From Hominenteromicrobium mulieris (GTDB lineage Bacteria; Bacillota; Clostridia; Oscillospirales; Acutalibacteraceae): DNA of 64,000 nt. Shown piece after piece: positions 45,514-53,718 of this stretch (position 1 is its first letter; the number at the start of each line of letters is the position of its first letter). Where the stretch lies: NCBI GenBank assembly GCA_021029595.1, contig JAJJOY010000001.1, positions 372,001 through 436,000 of the forward strand, in the 5' to 3' direction. The position numbers were made by a program, and so were the translations under genes. A model generated the notes under the pieces. That model saw nothing but the letters and a program-made list of their open reading frames with translations. It searched no databases and was not told where the DNA came from.

Positions 45514-45976
45514 TTGGCACCTTTTCTTTTCGGGCATGGCGGCGCGCAAGCATCGCGATAAAAAGCGGCCTTACCGGTGTTAAAACGAGCCACACGATTT
45601 TGAAAAACCGCCACAGCGCACTGTTTCGGCCGTACCACTTACCCTTGCGGCGCACGGCAAGGACAAGGCAGCAAATTTGCTCGCCGTGCACGGGGCCCTC
45701 GGGGTCGGTCTGGCTGTCGCCAAGGAGATACCACCCGCTTTTCGTCACGCGCCAAACGCGGTGCAGAACATACTGCCCGTCTAACCGCCGAAACAGCACG
45801 ATCTCCCCGCGCTTTGGCGGGTGCGTGCATTTTACAAGCCGCACGGCGTCCCGCCCGTGGATGAGAAACGGTGCCATACTGCTGCCGAACACCGGCATTT
45901 CCATCACGCCGCCCGCTTCCGTTTCGGAAAGGATCGCGCCGATGTACGCGCGCAGCCCCGCAGCATCTATAAGCAT
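45503..45976 (-). CDS. S26/S24-type signal peptidase homologue
   Basis: 157 residues. The N-terminal catalytic serine motif is VFGSSMAPFLIHGR. The position of the catalytic Lys is taken by His (YVLHRVWRV), as in ER/SipW-type signal peptidases, and GDSQTDPEGPV is the conserved box E. A hydrophobic segment near the C-terminus (about 126-142) would anchor it in the membrane. In this cluster it may cleave the precursor. It overlaps both neighbours. Confidence 0.85.
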   Translation of the reverse strand: MLIDAAGLRAYIGAILSETEAGGVMEMPVFGSSMAPFLIHGRDAVRLVKCTHPPKRGEIVLFRRLDGQYVLHRVWRVTKSGWYLLGDSQTDPEGPVHGEQICCLVLAVRRKGKWYGRNSALWRFFKIVWLVLTPVRPLFIAMLARRHARKEKVPNGA

Positions 45977-46851
45977 GCGCGCAGGCGGACGGTCTCCGCC
46001 ACGGTCGCGGGGTACAGCGCCTCATACAGGCAGTCGACCGCTTCTTCCGATATGGTACAATCCAGCAAAAACGCCGGTACGCGGCGCAGCAGTGCTTCCA
46101 CGGCATCGAGCACACGCGCAGATTCCGCCTGATCCCAGCGGTTCACCGTCACCTGTCCGTAAAGCCGCAAAAATGCCTCCCCGCGCGAGAGCCTGCGCAC
46201 GGCGTTCTTTTTCGCCTGTCGCAGCAAAACGACGGCGCTCAGCCGCGCATCCGCATTTTGGCAGATGCCCGACGTGCCGCAGACCGGCCAACCGCGCGCC
46301 ATCCAGCAATCCTGCACCTTCTGCAATAAAACGCGGTCGCCGTTGATGATCTCCGCCCCGGCGTATTGCGCCCAGAGCGAGGCCTGCGTGCTCTTCCCCG
46401 TGCCGGACGGTGCCGAAAACAAAATAGCCCGTCCGCGGTGGCGTATGTAGGCGCTGTGCAGAATAAAGCTGTCCTTTTGCAGCATGCGGCGCTCAAGCGC
46501 GAAAAGCGACGCGAATACCGGGTCAAACACAAGGCAGCCGCGGCAGTCTTCGGCGATCATCACCTCGGCGTGCGTGTCGTCCAGCTCGCGATACAATGCG
46601 TAAAAGCCAAGCATGCCCTGTATACCCAAAAGCCGCGATTCCTTTTCGCCGTCGCGATACACGATGAGGTCTTCCCGCACGGCCGTGCACACGCCGACGG
46701 GGTTCGGGATGCTCTTTACAAAGCGCAGCGTGTAGAAATACGCAGGCTGCGCGTCTTTCGTTTCAAAACGCAGAAAATTCGGTGGAAAAACGAGTGTATC
46801 GGGGTGATCTGCCGCAAAGCAGAAACCGCCCAATTTAAAGAGCCTGTGCAT
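45967..46851 (-). CDS. HPr-kinase-like P-loop kinase of the peptide cluster
   Basis: 294 residues. The P-loop ILFSAPSGTGKSTQASLW (about residues 148-165) with INGDRVLL following matches the HprK/PEP-carboxykinase fold; the N-terminal half is unrelated to HprK. Such kinases occur in ribosomal-peptide clusters; in the paeninodin lasso-peptide system one phosphorylates the C-terminal Ser of the precursor. The precursor encoded here also ends in Ser. It overlaps the radical SAM gene by 17 bases. Confidence 0.82.
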   Translation of the reverse strand: MHRLFKLGGFCFAADHPDTLVFPPNFLRFETKDAQPAYFYTLRFVKSIPNPVGVCTAVREDLIVYRDGEKESRLLGIQGMLGFYALYRELDDTHAEVMIAEDCRGCLVFDPVFASLFALERRMLQKDSFILHSAYIRHRGRAILFSAPSGTGKSTQASLWAQYAGAEIINGDRVLLQKVQDCWMARGWPVCGTSGICQNADARLSAVVLLRQAKKNAVRRLSRGEAFLRLYGQVTVNRWDQAESARVLDAVEALLRRVPAFLLDCTISEEAVDCLYEALYPATVAETVRLRACL

Positions 46852-47962
46852 GGGGTACAGTCTCTCCTTTCTTCAAAATTTCGGGCGCTGTGCTTTCCGC
46901 GCACAGCAGGCGGTAGAGCGCTTTTGTGTAGGCGCATACATAAGGCGGCACCGTGCCGAACGCGCCGCCCTCGCGCAAAGACGATGCCGGACACGCGCGG
47001 CACAGCGGACGCAGCTTGCACACGACGCACGCTTCATTCTGTTTAAGCGCCGCAGATTTCTCCCGCACCGCACGCCAAGCGGCCTGCACGTCGTTGTGTT
47101 CGATCGGCACGGAAAGCGCCCCGAGCATCACGCACGGGCGCAAATCGCCGCGCCAGCCGACGGCAAACGAACACCGCCCTGCAAGGCAGCGCATGCCGGC
47201 TTCCGTTTCCGGAACAGCGCTTTCCAGCGCCTGTACCGTGCGTTGCGCATATTCGTGAAAACCGACTGTGCCAAGCTTTATTTTCGTTGCGGCAAGGCTT
47301 GCGGCCGCGGCTTCTTCCGGTGAGAGCCGCGCTTCATGCTGTCCGCTTTCTGTGGACATCATATAAGTATCCGGCTCCAACTCTAAATCTTGTTCCTTTG
47401 TGATTTGAAATAACGTTTCAAGGTCATGCCGGTTTTGCCTGACCACGCTGACACCGACCTTCACCGGCACGCCGTGCGCCTGCAAAAGCTGAATGCCGCG
47501 CATTGCTTTTGCGTACCCGGTCTCGTCACCGCACAGCGACTTGTAGGTCTCTCCGCTTGCGCCGTACAGCGTAACGTTCACGCGGCGCGGCGAATTTTTC
47601 GCAAAAAACGCCGCCCAGTCTTCATTCAAAAGCGTGCCGTTCGTGTTCACCGTAACGATCATACCGAGCTTTCGCACCGCGAGATACACCGCGCGAAACG
47701 CGGGGTACAAAAGCGGCTCGCCGCCCGTGAGCAGCAAAAACAGCGTGCCTGCGTCGCGTAGCTTTTCCGCAAGCGCTGTCCACTCCTCCGCCGTTTGCAG
47801 GCGGCTGATTTTCTCCTGCTCTGTCCTGTTTATACGAACATAACACATTTTGCAGTTTAAGTTACAAAGTGGGGTCAGCTCAAAACTGCCGGTGATGGGC
47901 ACGCCCGTTTTGGCGGCGCGGCGCAGTAAAAACGCTTCCGCTGTGTCTTTCTCCGGGTGCAT
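46835..47962 (-). CDS. Radical SAM/SPASM peptide-modifying enzyme
   Basis: 375 residues. The radical SAM cluster motif is LCNLNCKMC (Cys33, 37, 40), followed by LTGGEPLLYPAF and VTVNTNGTLLN. The C-terminal SPASM domain contains nine cysteines, from RCLAGRC through PCVML to CVVCKLRPLCRACPASS and VCAYTKA, enough for two auxiliary 4Fe-4S clusters as in sactipeptide, ranthipeptide and QhpD-type enzymes. It would install a radical-derived crosslink in the adjacent precursor. The ATG overlaps the precursor stop (TGATG at 47964-47960), giving tight translational coupling. Confidence 0.92.
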   Translation of the reverse strand: MHPEKDTAEAFLLRRAAKTGVPITGSFELTPLCNLNCKMCYVRINRTEQEKISRLQTAEEWTALAEKLRDAGTLFLLLTGGEPLLYPAFRAVYLAVRKLGMIVTVNTNGTLLNEDWAAFFAKNSPRRVNVTLYGASGETYKSLCGDETGYAKAMRGIQLLQAHGVPVKVGVSVVRQNRHDLETLFQITKEQDLELEPDTYMMSTESGQHEARLSPEEAAAASLAATKIKLGTVGFHEYAQRTVQALESAVPETEAGMRCLAGRCSFAVGWRGDLRPCVMLGALSVPIEHNDVQAAWRAVREKSAALKQNEACVVCKLRPLCRACPASSLREGGAFGTVPPYVCAYTKALYRLLCAESTAPEILKKGETVPHAQAL

Positions 47963-48294
47963 CACGAGTGGTTCGGCCGCTCGTTCTGCGTCAGCGTTGT
48001 GGTGACATGGTAATCGTCAAAGTTCCATACAGGTGTCGCATTTCCGAACCAGTCCACGACGAATGCGTTCTTCGCCGGCATCACGGAATCCTGCCCGGTG
48101 ATGGAATACTGCTGTCCGCACGCCTCGTTATAGTACTTTCTGCTGTCAATGCCGCGGTCATACACACCGTTTCCGTTCGAGTCCAAAAACACCTCTCCCG
48201 AAATATCGCACACGCCCGTGTAGCACGCGGCGATGTACTCGTTTGCCTCAAACACCTCCGTTTGCAGCATTGGAGCGCTCCATGCTTTTTTCAT
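47962..48294 (-). CDS. Candidate ribosomal-peptide precursor
   Basis: 110 residues beginning MKKAWSAPMLQTEVF. A leader-like EANEYIAACYTGVC motif ends with Cys24 and Cys29; a third Cys is at 59. Residues 38-46 (DSNGNGVYD) resemble a calcium-binding EF-loop. The tail is rich in aromatic and polar residues and ends ERPNHS, a C-terminal Ser. The gene starts one base after the PqqD-like gene and runs into the radical SAM gene, the usual position for a substrate. It is longer than most such precursors, so it may be a modified protein rather than a small peptide product. Confidence 0.75.
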   Translation of the reverse strand: MKKAWSAPMLQTEVFEANEYIAACYTGVCDISGEVFLDSNGNGVYDRGIDSRKYYNEACGQQYSITGQDSVMPAKNAFVVDWFGNATPVWNFDDYHVTTTLTQNERPNHS

Positions 48295-48295
48295 T

Positions 48296-48670
48296 TTATA
48301 CCGCCTTTCCTTCCGTTTTTTCCGCAGCGGAAGCCTCGCGCAGCAGTCCAGCACGCAGCCCCGCCCGTACAAAGTTTTCTATGCCGCGCAGCATTTCTGC
48401 CGGCTGCCCGGTGTACTGCGCCTCTGCCGCAGCTGCGGCTTCTGCCACCGTGCACGGGTGCTGAAACTGCATCCACAAAAACCGTCCCGTTTCGTTCAGC
48501 GCGGTGATGCGGTTCTGTGGCGCGTCCGTCTCCCCGGCAGGGATCAGCACGTACAGCCCGGCGATCTCCCGCAGCAGGTGCCTGCCGTTTACATAAAATC
48601 TTTTCACGTCATTCGGCGGCAGCCCTGCCGTTTCCATTTCCGGGCTTTTCGCTTTTTCCGCCCGCTCCAT
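48296..48670 (-). CDS. PqqD-like peptide-recognition protein (RRE)
   Basis: 124 residues. The PqqD/RRE fold is recognised by FYVNGRHLLREIAGLYVLIPAGE, then RITALNETGRFLWMQFQHPCTVAEAAAA and a C-terminal helix NFVRAGLRAGLL. These domains bind the leader of a precursor and present it to a radical SAM enzyme. It is the first gene of the six-gene operon, behind a good promoter (48709-48736). Confidence 0.88.
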   Translation of the reverse strand: MERAEKAKSPEMETAGLPPNDVKRFYVNGRHLLREIAGLYVLIPAGETDAPQNRITALNETGRFLWMQFQHPCTVAEAAAAAEAQYTGQPAEMLRGIENFVRAGLRAGLLREASAAEKTEGKAV

Positions 48671-48708
48671 GCTTATCCCTGCCTTTCTGCTTCGTGGCTT
48701 CGGTTATA

Positions 48709-48736
48709 ATCATAACAGAATTTTTGGTATTGTCAA
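48709..48736 (-). promoter_or_regulatory. Promoter of the peptide-maturation operon
   Basis: Minus strand TTGACA (48736-48731), 16-base spacer, TATGAT (48714-48709), about 35 bases before the PqqD-like gene. The surrounding 48715-48800 is very AT-rich. Confidence 0.8.
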
Positions 48737-48802
48737 CCAAATATATTTTGTAGAATTCAATTATAATTAGTAAAAATCAATATATTTATGCGTCTTTTTG
48801 TC

Positions 48803-48862
48803 AAAAAAAGAAGAGCCATGCAGGAAAACGGGGTGCGATTTTTCCGTTTTCCGCACAGCTCT
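48803..48862 (-). terminator. Terminator after the barstar-like gene
   Basis: Minus strand AGAGC and GGAAAACGG pair with CCGTTTTCC and GCTCT, followed by TTCTTTTTTT. Confidence 0.8.
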
Positions 48863-48884
48863 GAGCTTTATCGGTATTCTGTTT

Positions 48885-49151
48885 TCACATTGTGATCATG
48901 ACCTGTACGTTCGGGTTCTTCTCTCCGACAATCACGATCATCTCAATCATTTTGTTTACATAATCTAAAAGTGCACCGGAAATTTTGCCGTAGTCCGTAA
49001 ACTCAATTTCCGCTTCCGTTTTCGGCATTTCCAGTGCCGCCTGCAAAGCTTCCAACGTCGGTGCAACGCGGCGCAGACGCAGTTCCGCGTTGATATACTC
49101 GTGCAAATCGCGAATGTCCTTCACGTCCGTCAGCTTTATTTCTGCTCGCAT
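48885..49151 (-). CDS. Barstar-like small protein
   Basis: 88 residues. Length and pattern match barstar: a start strand (MRAEIKLTDVKDIRDLHEYI), a helix with LRRVAPTLEALQAAL, a strand EAEIEFTDY, a long helix (DYVNKMIEMIVIVGEKNP) and the final strand VQVMIT. However the barnase-binding segment YGxNxDALWD of true barstars reads VAPTLEALQA, so the key acidic and Trp residues are missing. No barnase-type RNase is nearby. The gene overlaps the fucosidase gene by 16 bases, so they are coexpressed. The barstar assignment is by eye. Confidence 0.6.
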   Translation of the reverse strand: MRAEIKLTDVKDIRDLHEYINAELRLRRVAPTLEALQAALEMPKTEAEIEFTDYGKISGALLDYVNKMIEMIVIVGEKNPNVQVMITM

Positions 49152-50533
49152 ACGCTTTTCCCTTTCGTGATGTAAATTTCGCGCATAAAGACCTCGTCGC
49201 GCGCAGCGGTAATCTGTACGCGCACGCCGGAAAGCTTTTTGTTCGTGTGGCCCGTCAGCGGATTCTGCACGGCGAACGGATCTTCCAGCTCGCAGATGTG
49301 CTTATTGCCGATGCACGTGCCCTCGAATAACGCGTAATCCGCCTTGTTTTCTTCGTCGATGCCGAGAATGCGGAAGCCCTCCACGCGCTGACCGTGCGTG
49401 AGATCCTCGCGCAGCACAACGCAGCCGATCTCCACCGGCCTCTCGGTCTTCAGCTCATACACGGGCTGCGTGGGCGTGCCGCCGATGCGCTCCACCGTGC
49501 ACGGAATGCGGTTTTCGGTCGTCTCGCGGATGAGGTCGCCGAGCTCCTTCAAGCGCTTCACGTCGCGTTCATCGAACTTGCCCTCGCGCGTCGGCGGTAC
49601 GTTAAGGTTCAGGCAGGCGTTTGCGCCGCAGGAACGCAGGTAGGTATTGTACAGCCTCTCAAGCGAATGCGGTTCCTCGTTTTCGTGCCAGAACCAGCCC
49701 GGACGAATGGACATGTCGATCTCCGCCGGTGCGAAAACAAGCCCCTTCGAGTAGAGGATGTTCGGCATGGTGCCAATCTCGCGGTTCGTGTTGTACATGT
49801 AGCTCAAAGAGCCGTCTTCTGCCATCGGACCCGCGCCGGTCTGCACCTCGCTGTAAAAACACAGCTCGCTCGGCACAACGGCCCATTCGGCATGGCGCGC
49901 CTCTCCGGCCTCGTTGCCGCACCACCGGGTATCCGGGCCGAAATCATTGAAAATAACGGCGTTCGGCTGATACTTGCGGATGAGCTCAAAGTAACGCGGG
50001 AAGTCATATTCCTGCTTTTTGCCGTTTTCGCCCTCGCCGCAGGCGTTATCGAACCACACGCAGAAAATATCGCCGTAGCCGGTCAAAAGTTCCGTCAGTT
50101 GATTGCAGAAGTAATCGTTATATTCCGGCGTGCCGTAATATTTTGAGTTGCGGTCCCACGGAGAAAGATAAAAACCGAACTTGATGCCGCCGCGCTTGCA
50201 GGCTTCTGCGGCTTCACGCACGACGTCCCCCTTATAAGGGCTGTTTTTCACGCTGTGCTCCGTGTATTTGCTCGGCCACAGGCAGAAGCCGTCGTGGTGC
50301 TTCGCCGTGAGGATGAGTCCCTTGAGGCCCGCAGACTTCACCGCTTCCACCCACTGGTCGCAATCGAGCGCGGTGGGGTTAAAAATCTTCTCGTCCTCTG
50401 TGCCCTCGCCCCATTCGCGGTCCGTGTAGGTGTTTACACCGTAATGCACAAACGCATAGCGTTCCATCTCAAACCAATCAAGCTGTCGTTTAGACGGCAC
50501 CACATGCGCCGCCTCTTTCAAAAATTCAACCAT
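49136..50533 (-). CDS. Alpha-L-fucosidase, GH29, cytoplasmic
   Basis: 465 residues, no signal peptide. GH29 features: FVHYGVNTYTDREWGEG, ILTAKHHDGFCLWPSKYTEHSV, FYLSPWDRN, and the nucleophile in IFCVWFDNACGEG. A C-terminal beta-sandwich follows (about 340-460). It removes fucose from oligosaccharides brought into the cell, consistent with mucin or milk-glycan use; with the sugar kinase at 28274 it suggests host-glycan salvage. GGGAGG precedes the ATG. Confidence 0.9.
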   Translation of the reverse strand: MVEFLKEAAHVVPSKRQLDWFEMERYAFVHYGVNTYTDREWGEGTEDEKIFNPTALDCDQWVEAVKSAGLKGLILTAKHHDGFCLWPSKYTEHSVKNSPYKGDVVREAAEACKRGGIKFGFYLSPWDRNSKYYGTPEYNDYFCNQLTELLTGYGDIFCVWFDNACGEGENGKKQEYDFPRYFELIRKYQPNAVIFNDFGPDTRWCGNEAGEARHAEWAVVPSELCFYSEVQTGAGPMAEDGSLSYMYNTNREIGTMPNILYSKGLVFAPAEIDMSIRPGWFWHENEEPHSLERLYNTYLRSCGANACLNLNVPPTREGKFDERDVKRLKELGDLIRETTENRIPCTVERIGGTPTQPVYELKTERPVEIGCVVLREDLTHGQRVEGFRILGIDEENKADYALFEGTCIGNKHICELEDPFAVQNPLTGHTNKKLSGVRVQITAARDEVFMREIYITKGKSVCEQK

Positions 50534-50571
50534 ACCGTCCTCCCGAATTTCGGTTTTGCTGCTCTGCTCGT

Positions 50572-50599
50572 ATTATAGCACAACCGCGCAAAATGTCAA
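50572..50599 (-). promoter_or_regulatory. Promoter of the fucosidase operon
   Basis: Minus strand TTGACA (50599-50594), 16-base spacer, TATAAT (50577-50572). Confidence 0.9.
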
Positions 50600-50642
50600 A
50601 AATAAAAATGCGGCGCAGAAAGCTCGCTTCCGCACCGCATTT
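50600..50642 (-). terminator. Terminator of the pst-pho operon
   Basis: Minus strand AAATGCGG and CCGCATTT pair around a 20-base loop with further internal pairing; TTATTTTTG follows. Confidence 0.75.
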
Positions 50643-50652
50643 AATCGTTATT

Positions 50653-52329
50653 TTAGAAAGTGACGCGCACCGTGGTGCCCTTGTTCGGCTCGCTTTCAAG
50701 CGACACGCGCGCATGGTGGAACATGGCGCCGTGCTTTACAATGGAAAGCCCAAGTCCCGTGCCGCCAATCTGCTTGGAGCGGCTCTTATCCACACGGTAG
50801 AAGCGCTCGAACACGCGCTCGCGGTCGGCCGCCGGAATGCCAATGCCCGTATCGCTGACCTGCATATATGCGTGGCCGCCTTCCGTGCCGGTGGAGATCA
50901 CCACGCGGCCGCCGGGACGGTTGTACTTTACAGCGTTATCCGCAAGGTTATACAGCATCTCGTCTAAAATGTACGGCACGCCGGTGACGAACGCCGAGCT
51001 GCCCTGCACCGAGATGACAATACTGTTCTGCTGCGCCGGGATTTTCAGACGGCAGGCCACCTCCTGCGCAATGGCGTAAAGGTCTGTATCGGCGCGGCCA
51101 AGCTCTACCGCATTTTCGTCGAGCTTTGAAAGCTTCAAAATATCCTCAACAAGCGTGATAAGCCGCTGTGCTTCGGTATAAATATTGTTCGCAAAGCGCG
51201 GCACATCGGCGCTCTTGACGAGCCCGTCTTTCATAATCTCCGCATAGCCCGAAATAGAAGTCAGCGGCGTTTTGAGCTCATGCGAAACGTTCGCGGTGAA
51301 CTCGCGGCGCAGGCGCTCGTTCTCTTCCTTCTCGGTAACGTCCAGCAGCACGATCACCGCGCCCTGCACGCCGTTATCGTTCGTAACGGGGTTCGCGATG
51401 AGGCTGTAACTGCGCCCCGCCAGCTTTGTGATGCGCTCGCTCGCCGTACCCGTCAGCGCGGAATCCACTGCATCACGGAAATCGGGGCTGCGGTTAAACG
51501 CCAGCACGCTCTGTGGGCGGTCGTCCTCCGGGTGCACGTCCAAAAGGCGCACAGCGCTCGTGTTGTACGAAAGCACATCGCCCTTTGCATCCACCACAAT
51601 AAAGCCCTCGCGCATGTTTTCGGTGATGGCGGTAAACTCCGTCTGCTTGCGGTGCAGCTCTTCCATTTTCTCCTTGATGGTCTCGTTCTGGCGCTGCAAG
51701 CGCAAAAGCAGCGGCGAAAGCTCGCCGTACACGTCGTTTTCCATCGGATGGTCCAGGTCAATGGCGTTGACCGGCGCCACAATCTGCTTTGTGCGGTACG
51801 TGGAAAGCAAAATGGCCAGCACCAGAATAATGACGGAGCACAGCAGCATCCACGGCACCATGCGCTCAATGGAGCCGAACACCGTCTTCATACCGACCGA
51901 AAGGCGCAGCACGCGTCCGTCCGAGAGCATCACAGCGTAGTTATACGACTGCACATTCAGCGTATCGGATTCACGCACGGATTCCCCCGCACCGTTTTCT
52001 CTTGCAGCAATGACCTCCGGGCGGTCGTTGTGGTTTTCCATGTTTGCGGCATCTGCAACACTGTCAAATCGCACCGTGCCGTCCGTATCGATGACGGTCA
52101 CGCGCACAGACTGCGCGGCGGCTGTATCATACCCGGCGGAGCGGATGTCGGAAAGGTAATCGTCCCCGCCAAGGGCGATGCCGTTTTGAATGTAGTGGCT
52201 TTCCGCTATGGTCGCCTTTTTCACGATTTCCAGCGAATCGTAGTACGAAACGACGCCGGAAAGCACCATAGAAAGTAAAATGGAAAGCAGCGCAATGCAC
52301 GACATGCTGAAAATGATCTTTTTCTTCAT
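50653..52329 (-). CDS. phoR: Phosphate-sensing histidine kinase PhoR
   Basis: 558 residues: membrane segment (8-28), extracytoplasmic sensor (about 30-160), second membrane segment (about 160-180), HAMP-like and PAS regions (MREGFIVVDAKGDVLSYNTSA), then HisKA with FTANVSHELKTPLTSISGYAE and the ATPase domain with NLADNAVKYN, SDTGIGIP and GGTGLGLSIVKH. It phosphorylates PhoB when phosphate is low. The last gene of the pst operon. Confidence 0.93.
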   Translation of the reverse strand: MKKKIIFSMSCIALLSILLSMVLSGVVSYYDSLEIVKKATIAESHYIQNGIALGGDDYLSDIRSAGYDTAAAQSVRVTVIDTDGTVRFDSVADAANMENHNDRPEVIAARENGAGESVRESDTLNVQSYNYAVMLSDGRVLRLSVGMKTVFGSIERMVPWMLLCSVIILVLAILLSTYRTKQIVAPVNAIDLDHPMENDVYGELSPLLLRLQRQNETIKEKMEELHRKQTEFTAITENMREGFIVVDAKGDVLSYNTSAVRLLDVHPEDDRPQSVLAFNRSPDFRDAVDSALTGTASERITKLAGRSYSLIANPVTNDNGVQGAVIVLLDVTEKEENERLRREFTANVSHELKTPLTSISGYAEIMKDGLVKSADVPRFANNIYTEAQRLITLVEDILKLSKLDENAVELGRADTDLYAIAQEVACRLKIPAQQNSIVISVQGSSAFVTGVPYILDEMLYNLADNAVKYNRPGGRVVISTGTEGGHAYMQVSDTGIGIPAADRERVFERFYRVDKSRSKQIGGTGLGLSIVKHGAMFHHARVSLESEPNKGTTVRVTF

Positions 52330-52344
52330 GCGTCTTTCTCCTCT

Positions 52345-53019
52345 TTAATCCTGTGCCAGCCGGTAGCCCACGCCGCGCACGGTCTCAATGAGCGCACCGG
52401 CATCGCCGAGCTTTTGCCGCAGCGTGCGGATATGCACGTCTACCGTGCGGGTCTCGCCGCTGTAATTGTAATCCCAGATCTTCGTGAGAATCTGATCGCG
52501 CGAAAGCACCACACCGCGGTTTTCCAGCAGATAGCACAGCAGTTCAAATTCTTTGTACGTGAGGATCACGGGTTCACCATCAACCGTAACGGCGCGGCGC
52601 TTCACATCCACCGCAAGCGAGCCCGCCGTAAAAAGCTTATCCTCCGCTGCGGGCTTCGCGGCCCTGCGCAGCAGCGCGCGTACACGGGAGACAAGCTCCA
52701 TCATGCCGAACGGCTTCGGCAGGTAATCGTCCGCGCCGCTGTCCAGCCCAACCACACGGTCATATTCGCTGCTTTTCGCCGTCAGCATCATCACGGGCAG
52801 GTCGGCCGTTTCCGCACCCGCGCGCAGACGCTTCAAAATATGCAGACCGTCTTCATCCGGCAGCATAATGTCGAGCAGCACGAGCTGCGGCAGCTCTTTT
52901 TCAAGTGCCTGCCAGAAATCGGCCGCATTCCGGAAGCCCTCGGCTTCAAAACCGGTGGTGTGCAGTGTATAGAGTACAAGCTCGCGGATGCTGTCGTCGT
53001 CCTCCACAAGATAGATCAT
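52345..53019 (-). CDS. phoB: Phosphate-regulon response regulator PhoB/PhoP
   Basis: 224 residues. Receiver domain with acidic pocket EDDD, phospho-acceptor Asp in LVLLDIMLPDEDG and conserved Lys in DDYLPKPFG; OmpR-type winged helix at the C-terminus (VLSRDQILTKIWDYNYSGETRTVDVHIRTL). It should bind the shared Pho-box-like motif before pstS and the Na/Pi cotransporter. Confidence 0.93.
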   Translation of the reverse strand: MIYLVEDDDSIRELVLYTLHTTGFEAEGFRNAADFWQALEKELPQLVLLDIMLPDEDGLHILKRLRAGAETADLPVMMLTAKSSEYDRVVGLDSGADDYLPKPFGMMELVSRVRALLRRAAKPAAEDKLFTAGSLAVDVKRRAVTVDGEPVILTYKEFELLCYLLENRGVVLSRDQILTKIWDYNYSGETRTVDVHIRTLRQKLGDAGALIETVRGVGYRLAQD

Positions 53020-53053
53020 AAACCCTTAAATCCTTTCTGTGCGGCTTTGCCGC

Positions 53054-53692
53054 TTAATCGTGCTCGCCGGTGAGTGAGAACACGACCCACTCCGCAATAT
53101 TGACCGCGTGGTCGCCGATGCGTTCAAAATACTTCGCCACCATCAGCAGGTCAAGGCATGTCTCGCCCTCCTCGGGCTTTTCGGCGATGAGTGCGATGAT
53201 CTCACTTTTCACCTTGTTAAAAAGCGCATCTACTTCGTCGTCCGCTTTTTCCACGGCGCGCGCAATATCCATGTCACGGCGCACAAACGAATCGACGCTG
53301 TTCGTCACCATGTTCACGGCAGCGCGCGCCATTTCGGCAATGTGCAGACTGCCCGGCAGCACCTCTGCGCGGATATGCTCGACCATTTCGGCAATATCCG
53401 AAGCCTGGTCGCCGATGCGCTCCATATCTGCGATCATCTTCATCGCGGCAGAGATGAGACGCAGGTCTTTTGCAACAGGCTGCTGCTGTAAAAGCAAGCG
53501 CAGGCAGATCGCTTCGATTTCGCGCTCCTTGCGGTCGATTTCCTGCTCCGTTTCGTCCACGGCGCGGCGCAGCGCTTCGTCTCGTGTCACAAGTACCTTT
53601 GCCGCCTGCGAAATGCCGTCTTCGCACAGTGCGCCCATGCGGATAAGCTCTGTATTGAGCAGCTCCAGCTGCTCGTCCAAACGATTTCTCAT
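53054..53692 (-). CDS. phoU: Phosphate transport regulator PhoU
   Basis: 212 residues, two three-helix repeats with metal-binding ERIGDQASDIAE and ERIGDHAVNIAE motifs. It restrains PhoR and Pst activity when phosphate is plentiful. The ATG at 53692 is preferred to an upstream GTG because AAGGA is better spaced for it. Confidence 0.95.
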   Translation of the reverse strand: MRNRLDEQLELLNTELIRMGALCEDGISQAAKVLVTRDEALRRAVDETEQEIDRKEREIEAICLRLLLQQQPVAKDLRLISAAMKMIADMERIGDQASDIAEMVEHIRAEVLPGSLHIAEMARAAVNMVTNSVDSFVRRDMDIARAVEKADDEVDALFNKVKSEIIALIAEKPEEGETCLDLLMVAKYFERIGDHAVNIAEWVVFSLTGEHD

Positions 53693-53718
53693 TGTAGTCA
53701 CGTTCCTTTCTGCAAGCC

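Noticed and set aside
43804-48670. Lasso-peptide or lanthipeptide cluster
   Set aside because: No asparagine-synthetase-like cyclase, transglutaminase-like leader peptidase or Lan enzyme; the kinase resemblance alone is not enough.
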